Assembly (NCBI GenBank): GCA_964439015.1
Contig: CAYTMV010000002.1
Coordinates: 40,774 to 104,773 of the forward strand
Length of the DNA: 64,000 nucleotides
Origin: Gemmobacter sp964439015
Lineage (GTDB): Bacteria; Pseudomonadota; Alphaproteobacteria; Rhodobacterales; Rhodobacteraceae
Direction: 5' to 3'
A model generated the notes under the pieces. The model did not search any database. It saw only the letters and a program-made list of their open reading frames with translations, and was not told the origin of the DNA. The translations under genes were made by a program, and so were the position numbers. Below are positions 42,583 to 51,172 of the stretch, one piece after another (positions within the stretch are counted from its first letter, which is position 1; every line of letters begins with the position of its first letter).

Positions 42583-43308
42583 CTAAAGCTCGATTCGCGC
42601 AAAGCCTTCGCGCAGCGTCCGCGCCCAGGCATCCGACACCGCCCGAAACTGCGGGTCATCCCGCTCGATCCGCTTCAGGGTCCCGATCTCGCAACGATCC
42701 GCCGGGATCACCGCCAGATCCAGCGGCATCCCCACCGACAGGTTGGAGCGCAGGGTCGAATCCATGCTCAGCAGCGCCGCCTTCTGACCGTCCGCCAACG
42801 ATGTGTCCGGCCTGACCACCCGGTCCAGAATCGGCTTGCCATATTTGTGTTCGCCAATCTGCAAGAACGGCGTGTCCTCGGTCGCCTCGATGAAATTCCC
42901 CTCGGGATAGATCAGGTAAAGCCGCATCTCGCCCCCGCGCCGTTGCCCTGCCACGATCATCGAGGCACTGGCCTGCTGGTGGGTTGCGGCCAGCTTCAGA
43001 TCCACCTCGGCCCGCACATCGGCCAGCGTATTGCCGATGATCGTCACCACATCCAGCATGTTATGGGCCAACATGATCGACGTGTCCGAGGTCGCCTCTG
43101 GGTCGTCGATCGCCTCGCGCAGCCGGGCGATGGTTGCCTGCGTCACCGACAGGCTGCCCGCGGCCATGATCGCGATCACCCGCTCACCCGGTACTTCAAA
43201 GGTAAACATCTTGCGATAGGTCGAGATATTGTCCACCCCGGCATTGGTCCGGGTATCCGACAACAGCACGATCCCGGCCTTCAGCAGCAACCCCACGCAA
43301 TAAGTCAT
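42583..43308 (-). CDS. Anbu-type proteasome-like peptidase
   Basis: A 241-residue Ntn-hydrolase. The N terminus MTYCVGLLLKAGIVLLSDTR has the catalytic threonine as residue 2, with D18 and K33 (TYRKMFTF) positioned as in proteasome beta subunits. It matches Anbu (ancestral beta subunit) proteins, which form helical or ring assemblies. Anbu is usually found with a transglutaminase, an alpha-E protein and a circularly permuted ATP-grasp; none is adjacent here. Substrates are unknown. Confidence 0.9.
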   Translation of the reverse strand: MTYCVGLLLKAGIVLLSDTRTNAGVDNISTYRKMFTFEVPGERVIAIMAAGSLSVTQATIARLREAIDDPEATSDTSIMLAHNMLDVVTIIGNTLADVRAEVDLKLAATHQQASASMIVAGQRRGGEMRLYLIYPEGNFIEATEDTPFLQIGEHKYGKPILDRVVRPDTSLADGQKAALLSMDSTLRSNLSVGMPLDLAVIPADRCEIGTLKRIERDDPQFRAVSDAWARTLREGFARIEL

Positions 43309-43385
43309 CTACGTCCCCTTTTTGCCCCGAACCCTAGGGGCTCGACAGCGCCTGCGCAACCGACCGGCGCAACCCAGACCTGCGC

Positions 43386-43408
43386 ATTCACCATGACCCA
43401 AATACCCA
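43386..43408 (+). repeat. 23-bp dispersed repeat, copy 2
   Basis: Exact copy of the element at 36079-36101, here in the divergent gap between the Anbu gene and pepF. Confidence 0.8.
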
Positions 43409-43500
43409 ATCCCCGCATCACGCCGGGAAATGCCGCCCCATGGCTTGCACAGCCGCCCCCCCCCGCCCTAGATGGAGGCTGAACAGACCAGAGGTGAGCC

Positions 43501-45327
43501 ATGCCCTTCCAGACCCGTCCCGTCTTCGACACGCGCCGCGCGGCTGCGTCAGAGTTCGGCGATCTGCCCGAATGGGATCTGCGCGACCTCTATCCCAGCC
43601 CGGACGGGCCGGAATTCGACCGCGACATGCAATGGCTGGGCCAGGCCTGCGCCGATTTCGCCGCCCGGTATGAGGGCAAGCTGGCCAGCCTCTCGGCCGC
43701 CGATCTGCTGACCTGCGTCGAGACCTATGAGGCGATCGAGATCACCGCCGGCCGGCTGATGTCCTTTGCCGGCCTGCGTTATTACCAGAACACCATGGAC
43801 AGCGAGCGCGCCAAGTTCATGGCCGATGCGCAGGACGAGGTGACCACCGCCACCACCGCGCTGGTGTTCTTTGCGCTGGAGTTCAACCGGCTGGAGGACG
43901 CCCATCTGAGCGACCTGCTGGCGCAGAACGAGGGGCTGGCCCGCTACAAGCCGGTGTTCGACCGGATGCGCGCCATGCGCCCGCACCAGCTGTCGGACGA
44001 GATGGAGCGGTTCCTTCACGACGCCTCGGTCGTCGGCGCCTCTGCCTGGAACAAGCTGTTCGACGAGACCATGGCCGGCCTGATGTTCGACGTGGCGGGT
44101 GAGCCCGATCCGCTGAACCTCGAGGCCACGCTGAACCTGCTGACCGATCCCGCCCGCCCCCGTCGCGAGGCGGCGGCGCGCGCGCTGGCCGCTGTCTTCG
44201 ACAAGAACATCAAGCTCTTCGCCCGCGTTCACAACACACTGGCCAAAGAGAAGGAAATCGAGGACCGCTGGCGCAAGATGCCCACCCCGCAGCATGGCCG
44301 GCATCTGGCGAACCATGTCGAGCCCGAGGTGGTGCAGGCTCTGCGCGATGCGGTCGTGGCGGCCTATCCCAAGCTCAGCCACCGCTATTATCGCCTCAAG
44401 GCCAAGTGGATGGGGCTGGACCGCCTGCAGGTCTGGGATCGCAACGCCCCCCTGCCGATCGAACAGCCAAAGCTGGTCGACTGGGCCGAGGCGCGGCGCA
44501 TGGTGCTGGACGCCTATGGCGCCTTTTCGCCCCGGCTGGCAGAGCTGGCCGAGCCGTTCTTCACCAAGGGCTGGATTGATGCCGGGGTGAAGCTGGGCAA
44601 GGCGCCCGGCGCCTTTGCCCACCCGACCGTCACCACCGTCCATCCCTATGTGATGCTGAACTACATGGGCAAGCCGCGCGATGTGATGACCCTGGCGCAT
44701 GAGCTGGGCCATGGCGTCCACCAACGGCTGGCGGCCGCGCAGGGCGAGTTGCTCAGCTCTACGCCCCTGACGCTGGCGGAAACCGCCTCGGTCTTTGGCG
44801 AGATGCTGACCTTCCGCAAGCTTCTGGATCAGGCCAGGACCCCGGCCGAGCGCAAGACCCTGCTGGCCGGCAAGGTCGAGGACATGATCAACACCGTGGT
44901 CCGTCAGATCGCGTTCTATGATTTCGAATGCAAACTGCACGCCGCCCGCGCTGAGGGCGAGTTGACGCCCGACGACATCAACGCCCTGTGGATGAGCGTG
45001 CAGGCGCAAAGCCTGGGCGATGCCTTTGATTTCATGGACGGGTATGAGACCTTCTGGGCCTATATCCCGCATTTCGTGCATTCGCCCTTCTACGTCTATG
45101 CCTATGCTTTCGGCGACGGCTTGGTGAATGCGCTTTATGCCGCCTATGCCGACGGCCTGCCGGATTTCGAAGAGAAGTATTTCGCCATGCTGTCCGCCGG
45201 TGGCTCCAAGCACCACAAGGAGTTGCTTGCCCCCTTCGGTCTGGACGCCAGCGACCCCAGGTTCTGGGACAAGGGCCTGTCGATGATCGCAGGCTTCATC
45301 GACGAGTTGGAGGCGATGGAGGGCTGA
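43501..45327 (+). CDS. pepF: Oligoendopeptidase F family M3 peptidase
   Basis: A 608-residue zinc oligopeptidase. The HExxH motif is in TLAHELGHGVHQ near residue 402, with the third ligand in LAETASVFGEMLTF. N-terminal PEWDLRDLYPSPDGPEFDRD is typical of PepF. It probably hydrolyses peptides released from protein turnover in the cytoplasm. The gene is divergent from Anbu; the ATG at 43501 has AGAGGTG upstream. Confidence 0.95.
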   Translation: MPFQTRPVFDTRRAAASEFGDLPEWDLRDLYPSPDGPEFDRDMQWLGQACADFAARYEGKLASLSAADLLTCVETYEAIEITAGRLMSFAGLRYYQNTMDSERAKFMADAQDEVTTATTALVFFALEFNRLEDAHLSDLLAQNEGLARYKPVFDRMRAMRPHQLSDEMERFLHDASVVGASAWNKLFDETMAGLMFDVAGEPDPLNLEATLNLLTDPARPRREAAARALAAVFDKNIKLFARVHNTLAKEKEIEDRWRKMPTPQHGRHLANHVEPEVVQALRDAVVAAYPKLSHRYYRLKAKWMGLDRLQVWDRNAPLPIEQPKLVDWAEARRMVLDAYGAFSPRLAELAEPFFTKGWIDAGVKLGKAPGAFAHPTVTTVHPYVMLNYMGKPRDVMTLAHELGHGVHQRLAAAQGELLSSTPLTLAETASVFGEMLTFRKLLDQARTPAERKTLLAGKVEDMINTVVRQIAFYDFECKLHAARAEGELTPDDINALWMSVQAQSLGDAFDFMDGYETFWAYIPHFVHSPFYVYAYAFGDGLVNALYAAYADGLPDFEEKYFAMLSAGGSKHHKELLAPFGLDASDPRFWDKGLSMIAGFIDELEAMEG

Positions 45328-45351
45328 CCGCCCTTCCCCTTCCCCTGCCGC

Positions 45352-45795
45352 TTACCAGCCCAGCTTGCCCTCGAAATGCGCGGGCAGGTCATGTGCGCTG
45401 ATCGCCATCAGATCCTTGCCCAGCTCCAGCGCCACCTTGTCGGCCAGCGCCTTGGGCAGGGCATCGCGCAGCGCGCCCAGCATCTTTGGGCCAGCGGCGA
45501 TGGCGATCCGGTCGCAATCCTGCCCGGCCCATGCCTGATCCAGCGCGGCCATCGCATGGCGTGCGACTGCAGCCCGCGCCAACTCGCCCAAACGGCTTTC
45601 CTCGCCGGTGCCGAACATCGCGCCGCTGGGGCCAACCGCGTGGCGGCCATGACTTCCCGGCGGCGCGTCACCCGGCATGTCGTCAAACGTGTCAGAGGAT
45701 ACACTGGCGATCTCGGACAGCGCGGCATCGGCGGTCTTGAGCAGCCGGTAGCCCCCCTCCGAGGCCAGAAGGAACAGGGTCTGCGTTCGTCTCAT
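45352..45795 (-). CDS. Host attachment family protein (baeRF-like)
   Basis: A 147-residue protein of the family annotated as required for attachment to host cells, related to archaeo-eukaryotic release-factor-like (baeRF) domains: TLFLLASEGGYRLLKTADAA, ARAAVARHAMAALDQAWAGQ and IAIAAGPKMLGALRDALPKA with a terminal ELGKDLMAISAHDLPAHFEG. The annotation comes from plant-associated relatives; the biochemical role is not known. Convergent with pepF, 24 bp apart. Confidence 0.82.
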   Translation of the reverse strand: MRRTQTLFLLASEGGYRLLKTADAALSEIASVSSDTFDDMPGDAPPGSHGRHAVGPSGAMFGTGEESRLGELARAAVARHAMAALDQAWAGQDCDRIAIAAGPKMLGALRDALPKALADKVALELGKDLMAISAHDLPAHFEGKLGW

Positions 45796-45849
45796 GGCAT
45801 TCTCCCCAGTTGACCGAAGGTCAGCCTAACACAAATGAACCGGATTCGC

Positions 45850-46839
45850 TCATAGGGTGATCCGTTGCGCGCGATCTTGTGCCAGGTCGATCATCGCCTG
45901 CGTGCCGCGCGAAAATTCCAGCGGCACGGGATAGGGATCTCCGCTGCGGACACTGGCGGCGAAAGCCTCGACCTGCGCGACATATTGGTTCACGCGGGGG
46001 AAACGCTCGACCGTCACGCGGTTGCCGTCACGGTGCAGCTCTATCTCGGCCAGGTCGTTGACGCCTGCGTTGAAACAGCCACCCTCCAGACGGATCATGC
46101 CGCGATCCCCCTGAAACGTCACGACCTGCCGGTTGTAAAGCCGCATCGACGTCATCGAGCCGAAGGTGAAGGCATGCCCGCCGCCCGCCATTGTCGCCGC
46201 CACCTGCGCGAAGACCTCGACCCCGTATTCCTGCCGGACGCGGGCCGACAGCTCGACCGGCTCGGCCCCGGTGACGTAGCGCATCGCCCCAAAGGTATAG
46301 ACCCCGATATCGGGCAGGCTGCCGCCCCCTGTCTCGGGTCGGTTGCGGATATTGGTGGGATCGGGGTTGTTGAAGGAAAAGGCCGCATCGACATGGCGCA
46401 GGCTGCCGATCTCGCCGGCCAAAAGCCAGTCGCGGGCGCGCTGCCATTGCGGGTGGTGAAGGATCATGAACGCCTCGGCCACCAGCAGCCCCGAGGCATC
46501 GCGGGCGGCGATCACAGCGTCAAAGTCTTCGGCCCGCAGCGCCATCGGCTTTTCGCACAGCACATGCTTGCCGGCAGCCACGGCCTTCAGCGTCCATGCG
46601 ACATGCAGGTGATTGGGCAGCGGGATATAGACCGCGTCAATGTCGGGATCCGCAAGCAGCGCCTCATAGTCGTCATGCAGGCGCAGGTCGGGGTTCAAGG
46701 CGAGAAACGGGGCGGCCTTGTCAGGATGGGGTGTTGCCAAGGCGGCCAGCCGATTGTGGCCGGCGGCGTGGATCGCGGGGGCCATATGGTCGGCGGCAAA
46801 GCGGGCCGCACCGATAATGCCCCAGTTCAGCGCGTGCAT
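45850..46839 (-). CDS. Gfo/Idh/MocA family oxidoreductase
   Basis: A 329-residue NAD(P)-dependent sugar or cyclitol dehydrogenase. N-terminal Rossmann fold (NWGIIGAARFAADHMAPAIH), EKPMALRAEDFDAVIAARDA with the catalytic lysine, and the C-terminal GGGSLPDIGVYTFGAMRYV region are standard. The actual substrate is not deducible. A perfect LacI-type palindrome lies 21 bp upstream of its start, so sugar-responsive repression is likely. Confidence 0.93.
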   Translation of the reverse strand: MHALNWGIIGAARFAADHMAPAIHAAGHNRLAALATPHPDKAAPFLALNPDLRLHDDYEALLADPDIDAVYIPLPNHLHVAWTLKAVAAGKHVLCEKPMALRAEDFDAVIAARDASGLLVAEAFMILHHPQWQRARDWLLAGEIGSLRHVDAAFSFNNPDPTNIRNRPETGGGSLPDIGVYTFGAMRYVTGAEPVELSARVRQEYGVEVFAQVAATMAGGGHAFTFGSMTSMRLYNRQVVTFQGDRGMIRLEGGCFNAGVNDLAEIELHRDGNRVTVERFPRVNQYVAQVEAFAASVRSGDPYPVPLEFSRGTQAMIDLAQDRAQRITL

Positions 46840-46859
46840 GGTCCCCTCCGCCTATATCC

Positions 46860-46875
46860 ATGTTTGCGCAAACAT
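46860..46875. promoter_or_regulatory. LacI-family operator palindrome
   Basis: A perfect 16-bp palindrome ATGTTTGCGCAAACAT, with the central CG typical of LacI/GalR operators, 21 bp upstream of the oxidoreductase start. No LacI-family gene is in the window. Confidence 0.75.
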
Positions 46876-46891
46876 AGGGCGGGGCGCGAGG

Positions 46892-46920
46892 AAAGGCCAG
46901 CGGACAAGCCGCTGGCCTTT
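46892..46920 (-). terminator. Terminator after the copper chaperone gene
   Basis: A 12-bp inverted repeat AAAGGCCAGCGG / CCGCTGGCCTTT with a 5-nt loop, just beyond the stop of the copper chaperone gene. Confidence 0.82.
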
Positions 46921-46924
46921 CGGA

Positions 46925-47428
46925 TCAGTTGGCGGGTTGGCCGTGCATCTTGCCGTGCTGCATGCCCTGCCCCATGCCCATCATCGGGGCGTCCTTGCGT
47001 TGCAGGTCCACCGGCACGTCAACCTTCACCTCACCGGCTTTCTCGAAGGTCAGCGTCAAGGCCACGGTGTCGCCGTCGTTCAACTGACGGGTCAGGCCCA
47101 GCAGCATGACGTGGTCGCCGCCGCGGGCCAGCGCATGGCTGCCATGGGCCGGGATGGCAAAGCCTTCCTCGACCTTGACCATCTGCATGACGCCATTGGC
47201 GTCCTCCTTGTGGGTGTGCAGTTCGACCAGTTCGGCCACGTCCGAAGCGGCGGCGACCAGACGGTCATCGGCGGCGCCGTGATTCTCGATCACCATGAAG
47301 GCCGCGCCGGATTTCGACATCATCGCCGAGGCGCGGGCATAGGCGTCAACGATCTTGATGTCCTGCGCCATCAGCGGCACGGCGAAGAGGGTCATGGCGG
47401 TGGCGAAAAGGGTGGTTTTCAGTTTCAT
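46925..47428 (-). CDS. Periplasmic copper chaperone PCu(A)C
   Basis: A 167-residue protein with a signal peptide (residues 1-20, FAVPLMAQD) and a PCu(A)C domain. The copper motif H-x-M...H-x-M is seen as ELHTHKEDANGVMQMVKVEE and SHALARGGDHVMLLGLTRQL. The His/Met-rich tail MMGMGQGMQHGKMHGQPAN suggests extra copper ligands. PCu(A)C proteins load copper into the CuA site of oxidase subunit II, which fits the presence of ctaC/ctaG in this genome. Co-directional with a small upstream gene, 36 bp away. Confidence 0.92.
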   Translation of the reverse strand: MKLKTTLFATAMTLFAVPLMAQDIKIVDAYARASAMMSKSGAAFMVIENHGAADDRLVAAASDVAELVELHTHKEDANGVMQMVKVEEGFAIPAHGSHALARGGDHVMLLGLTRQLNDGDTVALTLTFEKAGEVKVDVPVDLQRKDAPMMGMGQGMQHGKMHGQPAN

Positions 47429-47464
47429 CTGTCTTATTCCTTGCAAGTGTTGATAGGCATCGGC

Positions 47465-47812
47465 TCAGGCCATCCGCGGCGGGCCACGGGCCTGCGGTTG
47501 CGGGGCGGCCTTTGCCGGAGCAGATGCCAGACGCGGAGGCGGATCAAAACAGATGCGGGTCGGCGCCTCGGGGGGGGCAACGGGGGCCGTCAACAGCGCC
47601 GGACCAAAGCCCGCCAGGCAGTCCGGACAGACATGCAGCGCCAGCGTCGGCTGGCCATGGGCATCGACCGCCCGCAGCACCATCCCCTGCCCGGAACAGA
47701 ACATGCCGGTGCCGACCGCGACAGCCTGCCCCCGGGCCACCGACATGGTGACCGAGGCCAGCGCCAGAACCAGCACAAACAGAAGGGCAACCGGTTTCGA
47801 CCGCAGTTTCAT
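47465..47812 (-). CDS. Small signal-peptide protein with CPDC motif (DUF2946-like)
   Basis: A 115-residue protein with a signal peptide (LLFVLVLALASVTMSVARG), an HVCPDC cysteine pair in the middle, and a Pro/Ala-rich C terminus ending in PQPQARGPPRMA. It resembles DUF2946-type proteins that accompany copper-handling genes. The Cys-x-x-Cys could bind metal. It lies upstream of the PCu(A)C gene in the same orientation. Assignment is by pattern and context only. Confidence 0.72.
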   Translation of the reverse strand: MKLRSKPVALLFVLVLALASVTMSVARGQAVAVGTGMFCSGQGMVLRAVDAHGQPTLALHVCPDCLAGFGPALLTAPVAPPEAPTRICFDPPPRLASAPAKAAPQPQARGPPRMA

Positions 47813-47883
47813 GCCCCTGTTCTAGCACACAGCCGCGGCGCGTCCATCCATGGCGCTGCGACCTGCGGGCGCAACCACACCGC

Positions 47884-47917
47884 AAAAACGCAAAAGGCCC
47901 GCCACATCGGCGGGCCT
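47884..47917 (-). terminator. Terminator after rpmB
   Basis: Read on the minus strand, AGGCCCGCC/GGCGGGCCT arms with a 5-nt loop are followed by TTTTGCGTTTTT. Confidence 0.85.
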
Positions 47918-47941
47918 CTGCGTATCGCGGATGCAAAAGGA

Positions 47942-48229
47942 TCAGGCCGCGGCCTGGGCCTTGGCGATCTCTTTCTTCACTTTCAGCGCCTTGTCCGACA
48001 GCTCGTCGTCCTTGGCCTTGGCAAGGAAGGCATCCAGACCGCCGCGGTGATCGACGGTGCGCAGCGCAGCCGCCGACACGCGGAACGAGAAGGCCTTGCC
48101 CAGCACGTCCGAGGTCAGGGTGACATCGTTCAGGTTCGGCAGAAAGCGACGACGGGTCTTGTTGTTGGCGTGGCTGACCGTGTTGCCCGTCATCGGGCCT
48201 TTGCCACTCAGTTCGCAGACGCGCGACAT
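47942..48229 (-). CDS. rpmB: 50S ribosomal protein L28
   Basis: A 95-residue ribosomal protein with the L28 signature MSRVCELSGKGPMTGNTVSH followed by NNKTRRRFLPNLNDVTLTSD and an alphaproteobacterial C-terminal extension rich in Lys/Ala. The ATG at 48229 is used rather than the in-frame upstream ATG at 48274. Confidence 0.97.
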   Translation of the reverse strand: MSRVCELSGKGPMTGNTVSHANNKTRRRFLPNLNDVTLTSDVLGKAFSFRVSAAALRTVDHRGGLDAFLAKAKDDELSDKALKVKKEIAKAQAAA

Positions 48230-48448
48230 GGTCTTGTTCCTTGTTTTGATCCGTGTGATCCGACACAAAAGCACACAGCCCTTTCGGGCCGCGCACCAAA
48301 TTCATCGCCGCTGCTTACGGACAAAGCAGGCCGAGGTCAAGCGATTCACCCCCCGATTCCCCCCGCGCACGAGGATTTGCTGGGACAATCGCGGCCCCAC
48401 GGTTTGACCGGATGGACAAACCCCGCCGGCTTGCATAGCCAGTGGGGC

Positions 48449-49633
48449 ATGCGCGCCCCATTCCTCAACCGCACCACCCCTCCGACAATCCTGACACTGA
48501 CGCTGATCGCGGGCTTGTCGGCGCTGTCGATGAACGTTTTCCTGCCCTCGCTGCCAGGTATGGCGCAACATTTCGGCGCGTCCTACGCGCTGATGCAGCT
48601 GTCCGTGACCTTCTATCTGGCGATGACCGCCGCCCTGCAGATCGTGATCGGACCGATTGCAGACCGTTATGGCCGTCGTCCGGTGCTGCTGGGGTCTTTT
48701 GCGATCTTTCTGGTGGCAACGGTTGGGACGATTGTCGCGCCGACGGTCGAGGTCTTTCTGGTCTGCCGCATGGCGCAGGCTGCGGTGGCCTCGGGCACCG
48801 TTCTCAGCCGGGCGATCGTGCGCGACATGGTCTCGGGGCCCGAGGCCGCCTCGATGATCGGCTATGTGACCATGGGCATGAGCCTCGTGCCGATGGTCGG
48901 GCCGATCCTGGGCGGCGTGCTGGATTCGGCCTTCGGCTGGCAGGCTAATTTTGCCGTGCTGCTGCTGGCGGGGCTGGGCGTGGCGGCGCTGGTCTATCTG
49001 GATCTGGGCGAGACTGGCCAACCCGGCCCCCGCGCGGGCGGGCAATTGCGGGCCTTTGCCGCGCTGATGCGGGCCCGCGACTTCTGGCTGTGGTCGCTGA
49101 CAGCCGGGTTTGCCTCAGGCGCGTTTTTTGCCTATCTGGCCGGTGTGCCGGATGTCGGCGCCCGGATCTTCGGTCTGGGCTCGACCGCAGTGGGGATGCT
49201 GTTTGCGGCAACCGCGGTGGGCTACATGGGCGGCAACTTCATCGCCGCGCGCTTTTCGGTGCGGATGGGGATGGGGCGGATGGTGCTGGCGGGCACGGGC
49301 ATCACCACGATCGCGCTGGCCCTGCTGGCGGTTTTGTCTGCGGCGGGGATCTCGGGTCCGGTGGTGTTCTTTGCACTGACGCTGTTTCTGGGCGTGGGCA
49401 ACGGCATGACCCTGCCCAATGCCAATGCCGGGATCGTCTCGGTCCGGCCAGATCTGGCAGGCACGGCCTCGGGGCTGGGCGGGGCGGTGATGCTGGGCGG
49501 CGGCGCCGCACTGGCGGCGCTGGCCGGCGTGGCGCTGGGTCAATCGACCACCGAACTGCCGCTGGTCCTGCTGATGCTGGCGTCATCTGTCGCTTCGATC
49601 CTGACCGCGCTTCCGGTGGCCCGCAACGCTTAA
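48449..49633 (+). CDS. Bcr/CflA-type multidrug efflux transporter (MFS)
   Basis: A 394-residue major facilitator with about 12 membrane helices. The MFS loop motif is GPIADRYGRRPVLLG, and ALSMNVFLPSLPGMAQHFGA at the N terminus is typical of the Bcr/CflA drug:H+ antiporter family. Motif C-like GPILGGVLDSAFGWQANF is present in helix 5. The ATG at 48449 precedes the first helix directly. Substrate is not known. Divergent from rpmB. Confidence 0.9.
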   Translation: MRAPFLNRTTPPTILTLTLIAGLSALSMNVFLPSLPGMAQHFGASYALMQLSVTFYLAMTAALQIVIGPIADRYGRRPVLLGSFAIFLVATVGTIVAPTVEVFLVCRMAQAAVASGTVLSRAIVRDMVSGPEAASMIGYVTMGMSLVPMVGPILGGVLDSAFGWQANFAVLLLAGLGVAALVYLDLGETGQPGPRAGGQLRAFAALMRARDFWLWSLTAGFASGAFFAYLAGVPDVGARIFGLGSTAVGMLFAATAVGYMGGNFIAARFSVRMGMGRMVLAGTGITTIALALLAVLSAAGISGPVVFFALTLFLGVGNGMTLPNANAGIVSVRPDLAGTASGLGGAVMLGGGAALAALAGVALGQSTTELPLVLLMLASSVASILTALPVARNA

Positions 49634-49681
49634 CCCCGCCTTAACCTCGACAGCGTAAGCCGGATTCAGTTGACGGAAAGG

Positions 49682-49710
49682 TTTGCAAAGATCAGAACGA
49701 TTTTAGCAAA
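49682..49710. promoter_or_regulatory. ScfR-type operator upstream of the XRE regulator
   Basis: A palindromic TTTGCAAA (49682-49689) and a near copy, TTAGCAAA (49703-49710), are spaced 21 bp apart (two helical turns), 20-48 bp before the start codon of the ScfR-type gene. Short-chain fatty acyl-CoA regulators such as PccR bind TTTGCAAA-type sites, so autoregulation is inferred. Confidence 0.65.
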
Positions 49711-49729
49711 CCCAAGGACAGGAGAAGCC

Positions 49730-51124
49730 ATGTCCACGCAGAAGCTGTATGCCGGGGTCAAGCTGCGCGAATTGCGCAGCCGTCTGGGGGTCACGCAGAA
49801 GGTCTTTGCCGACAAGCTGGCCGTATCCCTGCCCTATCTGAACCAGATGGAGAACAACCATCGCCCGGTATCCGCCTCGGTGGTGCTGTCACTGGTGCAA
49901 GAGTTCGGCTTTGATGTGGGCGAGCTGACGACCGGCGATGCCGAGCGGATCGTATCTGACATGCGCGAGGCGCTGGCCGATCCGGTGTTCCAGAACACGC
50001 CGCCGCTGGCCGATCTCCGGCTGGCGGCCTCCAACGCGCCGGCGCTGGCGCGGGCCTTCCTCGACCTGCACCGCGCCTATCGCCAGACGCATGAGCGTCT
50101 CGCCTCACTGGACGAGGCCCTGGGCCGCGAGGATACCGCCCTGCGCCCATCGCCTTGGGAAGAGGTGCGCGACTTCTTTCACTATTGCGACAATTACATC
50201 GACGCCATCGACCGCGCCGCCGAACATTACGCCATGCCGGGCGGCGAGCGTAAAGACCCGCTTTTCATCGCCACGGATACCCTGGCCAAGGCGGGGATCA
50301 AATTGCACTTTTCTGATGATGCGGCGATCCGCATCTATGATGCCGACAACCGGGCGCTGGCAATCTCGGGCCGGGCGTCGGGGCCGACGCAGCGGTTCCA
50401 GCTGTTGCATCAGGTGGCGCTGATCACCCAGAACGAGCTGCTGGAGGCGACCCTGGATCTGGCGCGCTTTGCCACGCCCGAGGCGCGCGACATCGCCAAG
50501 ATCGGGCTGGCCAATTATTTCGCCGGCGCGGCCCTGATGCCTTATCGCGTCTTCCTGCAAGCCGCGCGCGACGAGCGCCATGATCTGGAGCGGCTGGCCG
50601 ATCTGTTCGGCGCCTCGATCGAGCAGGTGGCCCACCGGCTGTCCACCCTGCAACGGCCGGGTGCCAAGGGCATCCCGTTCTTTTTCGTGCGCGTCGATCA
50701 GGCCGGCACGATCACCAAGCGCCACTCGGCCACGCGGCTGCAATTTGCCCGTTTTGGCGGGGCCTGCCCGCTGTGGAACATGCATCAAGCCTTTGAGACC
50801 CCCGGCCGCTTTCTGCGGCAACTGGCCGAAACGCCGGACGGGGTGCGCTATCTGTGTCTGGCGCGCGATGTGTCGAAATCGGGCGGCAGTTTCAACGCCC
50901 CGGTGCGCCGCTATGCCATTGGCCTTGGCTGCGAGGTGCAGCATGCCGATGCGGTGGTCTATGCTGACGGCCTGGACCTGCGCGGCCGGTTCGAGCCGAT
51001 CGGCATTTCCTGCCGGATCTGCGAGCGGCGCAATTGTCACCAACGCTCGGTCCCGCCGCTGGAACGGCGTCTGCGTGTGGACCCCGACCGGCGCGGCACC
51101 CTGCCCTATGAGATCGCAGAATGA
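49730..51124 (+). CDS. XRE/ScfR-family short-chain fatty acyl-CoA regulator
   Basis: A 464-residue regulator. Residues about 8-62 are an XRE helix-turn-helix (LRELRSRLGVTQKVFADKLA, SLPYLNQMENNHRPVSASVV). The middle is an IrrE/ImmA-like domain, but the usual HExxH is degenerate (RFQLLHQVALITQ), so it is unlikely to be a protease. The C-terminal domain carries a Cys-rich SCRICERRNCHQRSVPP near residue 427. Length and architecture match ScfRs such as PccR or MccR, which sense acyl-CoAs and control propionyl-CoA or glyoxylate/ethylmalonyl-CoA genes. Its target genes are not in the window; TTTGCAAA sites in its own promoter suggest autoregulation. Confidence 0.88.
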   Translation: MSTQKLYAGVKLRELRSRLGVTQKVFADKLAVSLPYLNQMENNHRPVSASVVLSLVQEFGFDVGELTTGDAERIVSDMREALADPVFQNTPPLADLRLAASNAPALARAFLDLHRAYRQTHERLASLDEALGREDTALRPSPWEEVRDFFHYCDNYIDAIDRAAEHYAMPGGERKDPLFIATDTLAKAGIKLHFSDDAAIRIYDADNRALAISGRASGPTQRFQLLHQVALITQNELLEATLDLARFATPEARDIAKIGLANYFAGAALMPYRVFLQAARDERHDLERLADLFGASIEQVAHRLSTLQRPGAKGIPFFFVRVDQAGTITKRHSATRLQFARFGGACPLWNMHQAFETPGRFLRQLAETPDGVRYLCLARDVSKSGGSFNAPVRRYAIGLGCEVQHADAVVYADGLDLRGRFEPIGISCRICERRNCHQRSVPPLERRLRVDPDRRGTLPYEIAE

Positions 51125-51125
51125 C

Positions 51126-51153
51126 AAAGGCCCGGGTGATCCCCCGGGCCTTT
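51126..51153. terminator. Terminator after the ScfR gene
   Basis: An 11-bp inverted repeat AAAGGCCCGGG / CCCGGGCCTTT with a 6-nt loop between the convergent ScfR gene and the YdcH-like gene. Confidence 0.83.
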
Positions 51154-51172
51154 CGTTTGCATCAGTCTGAAA

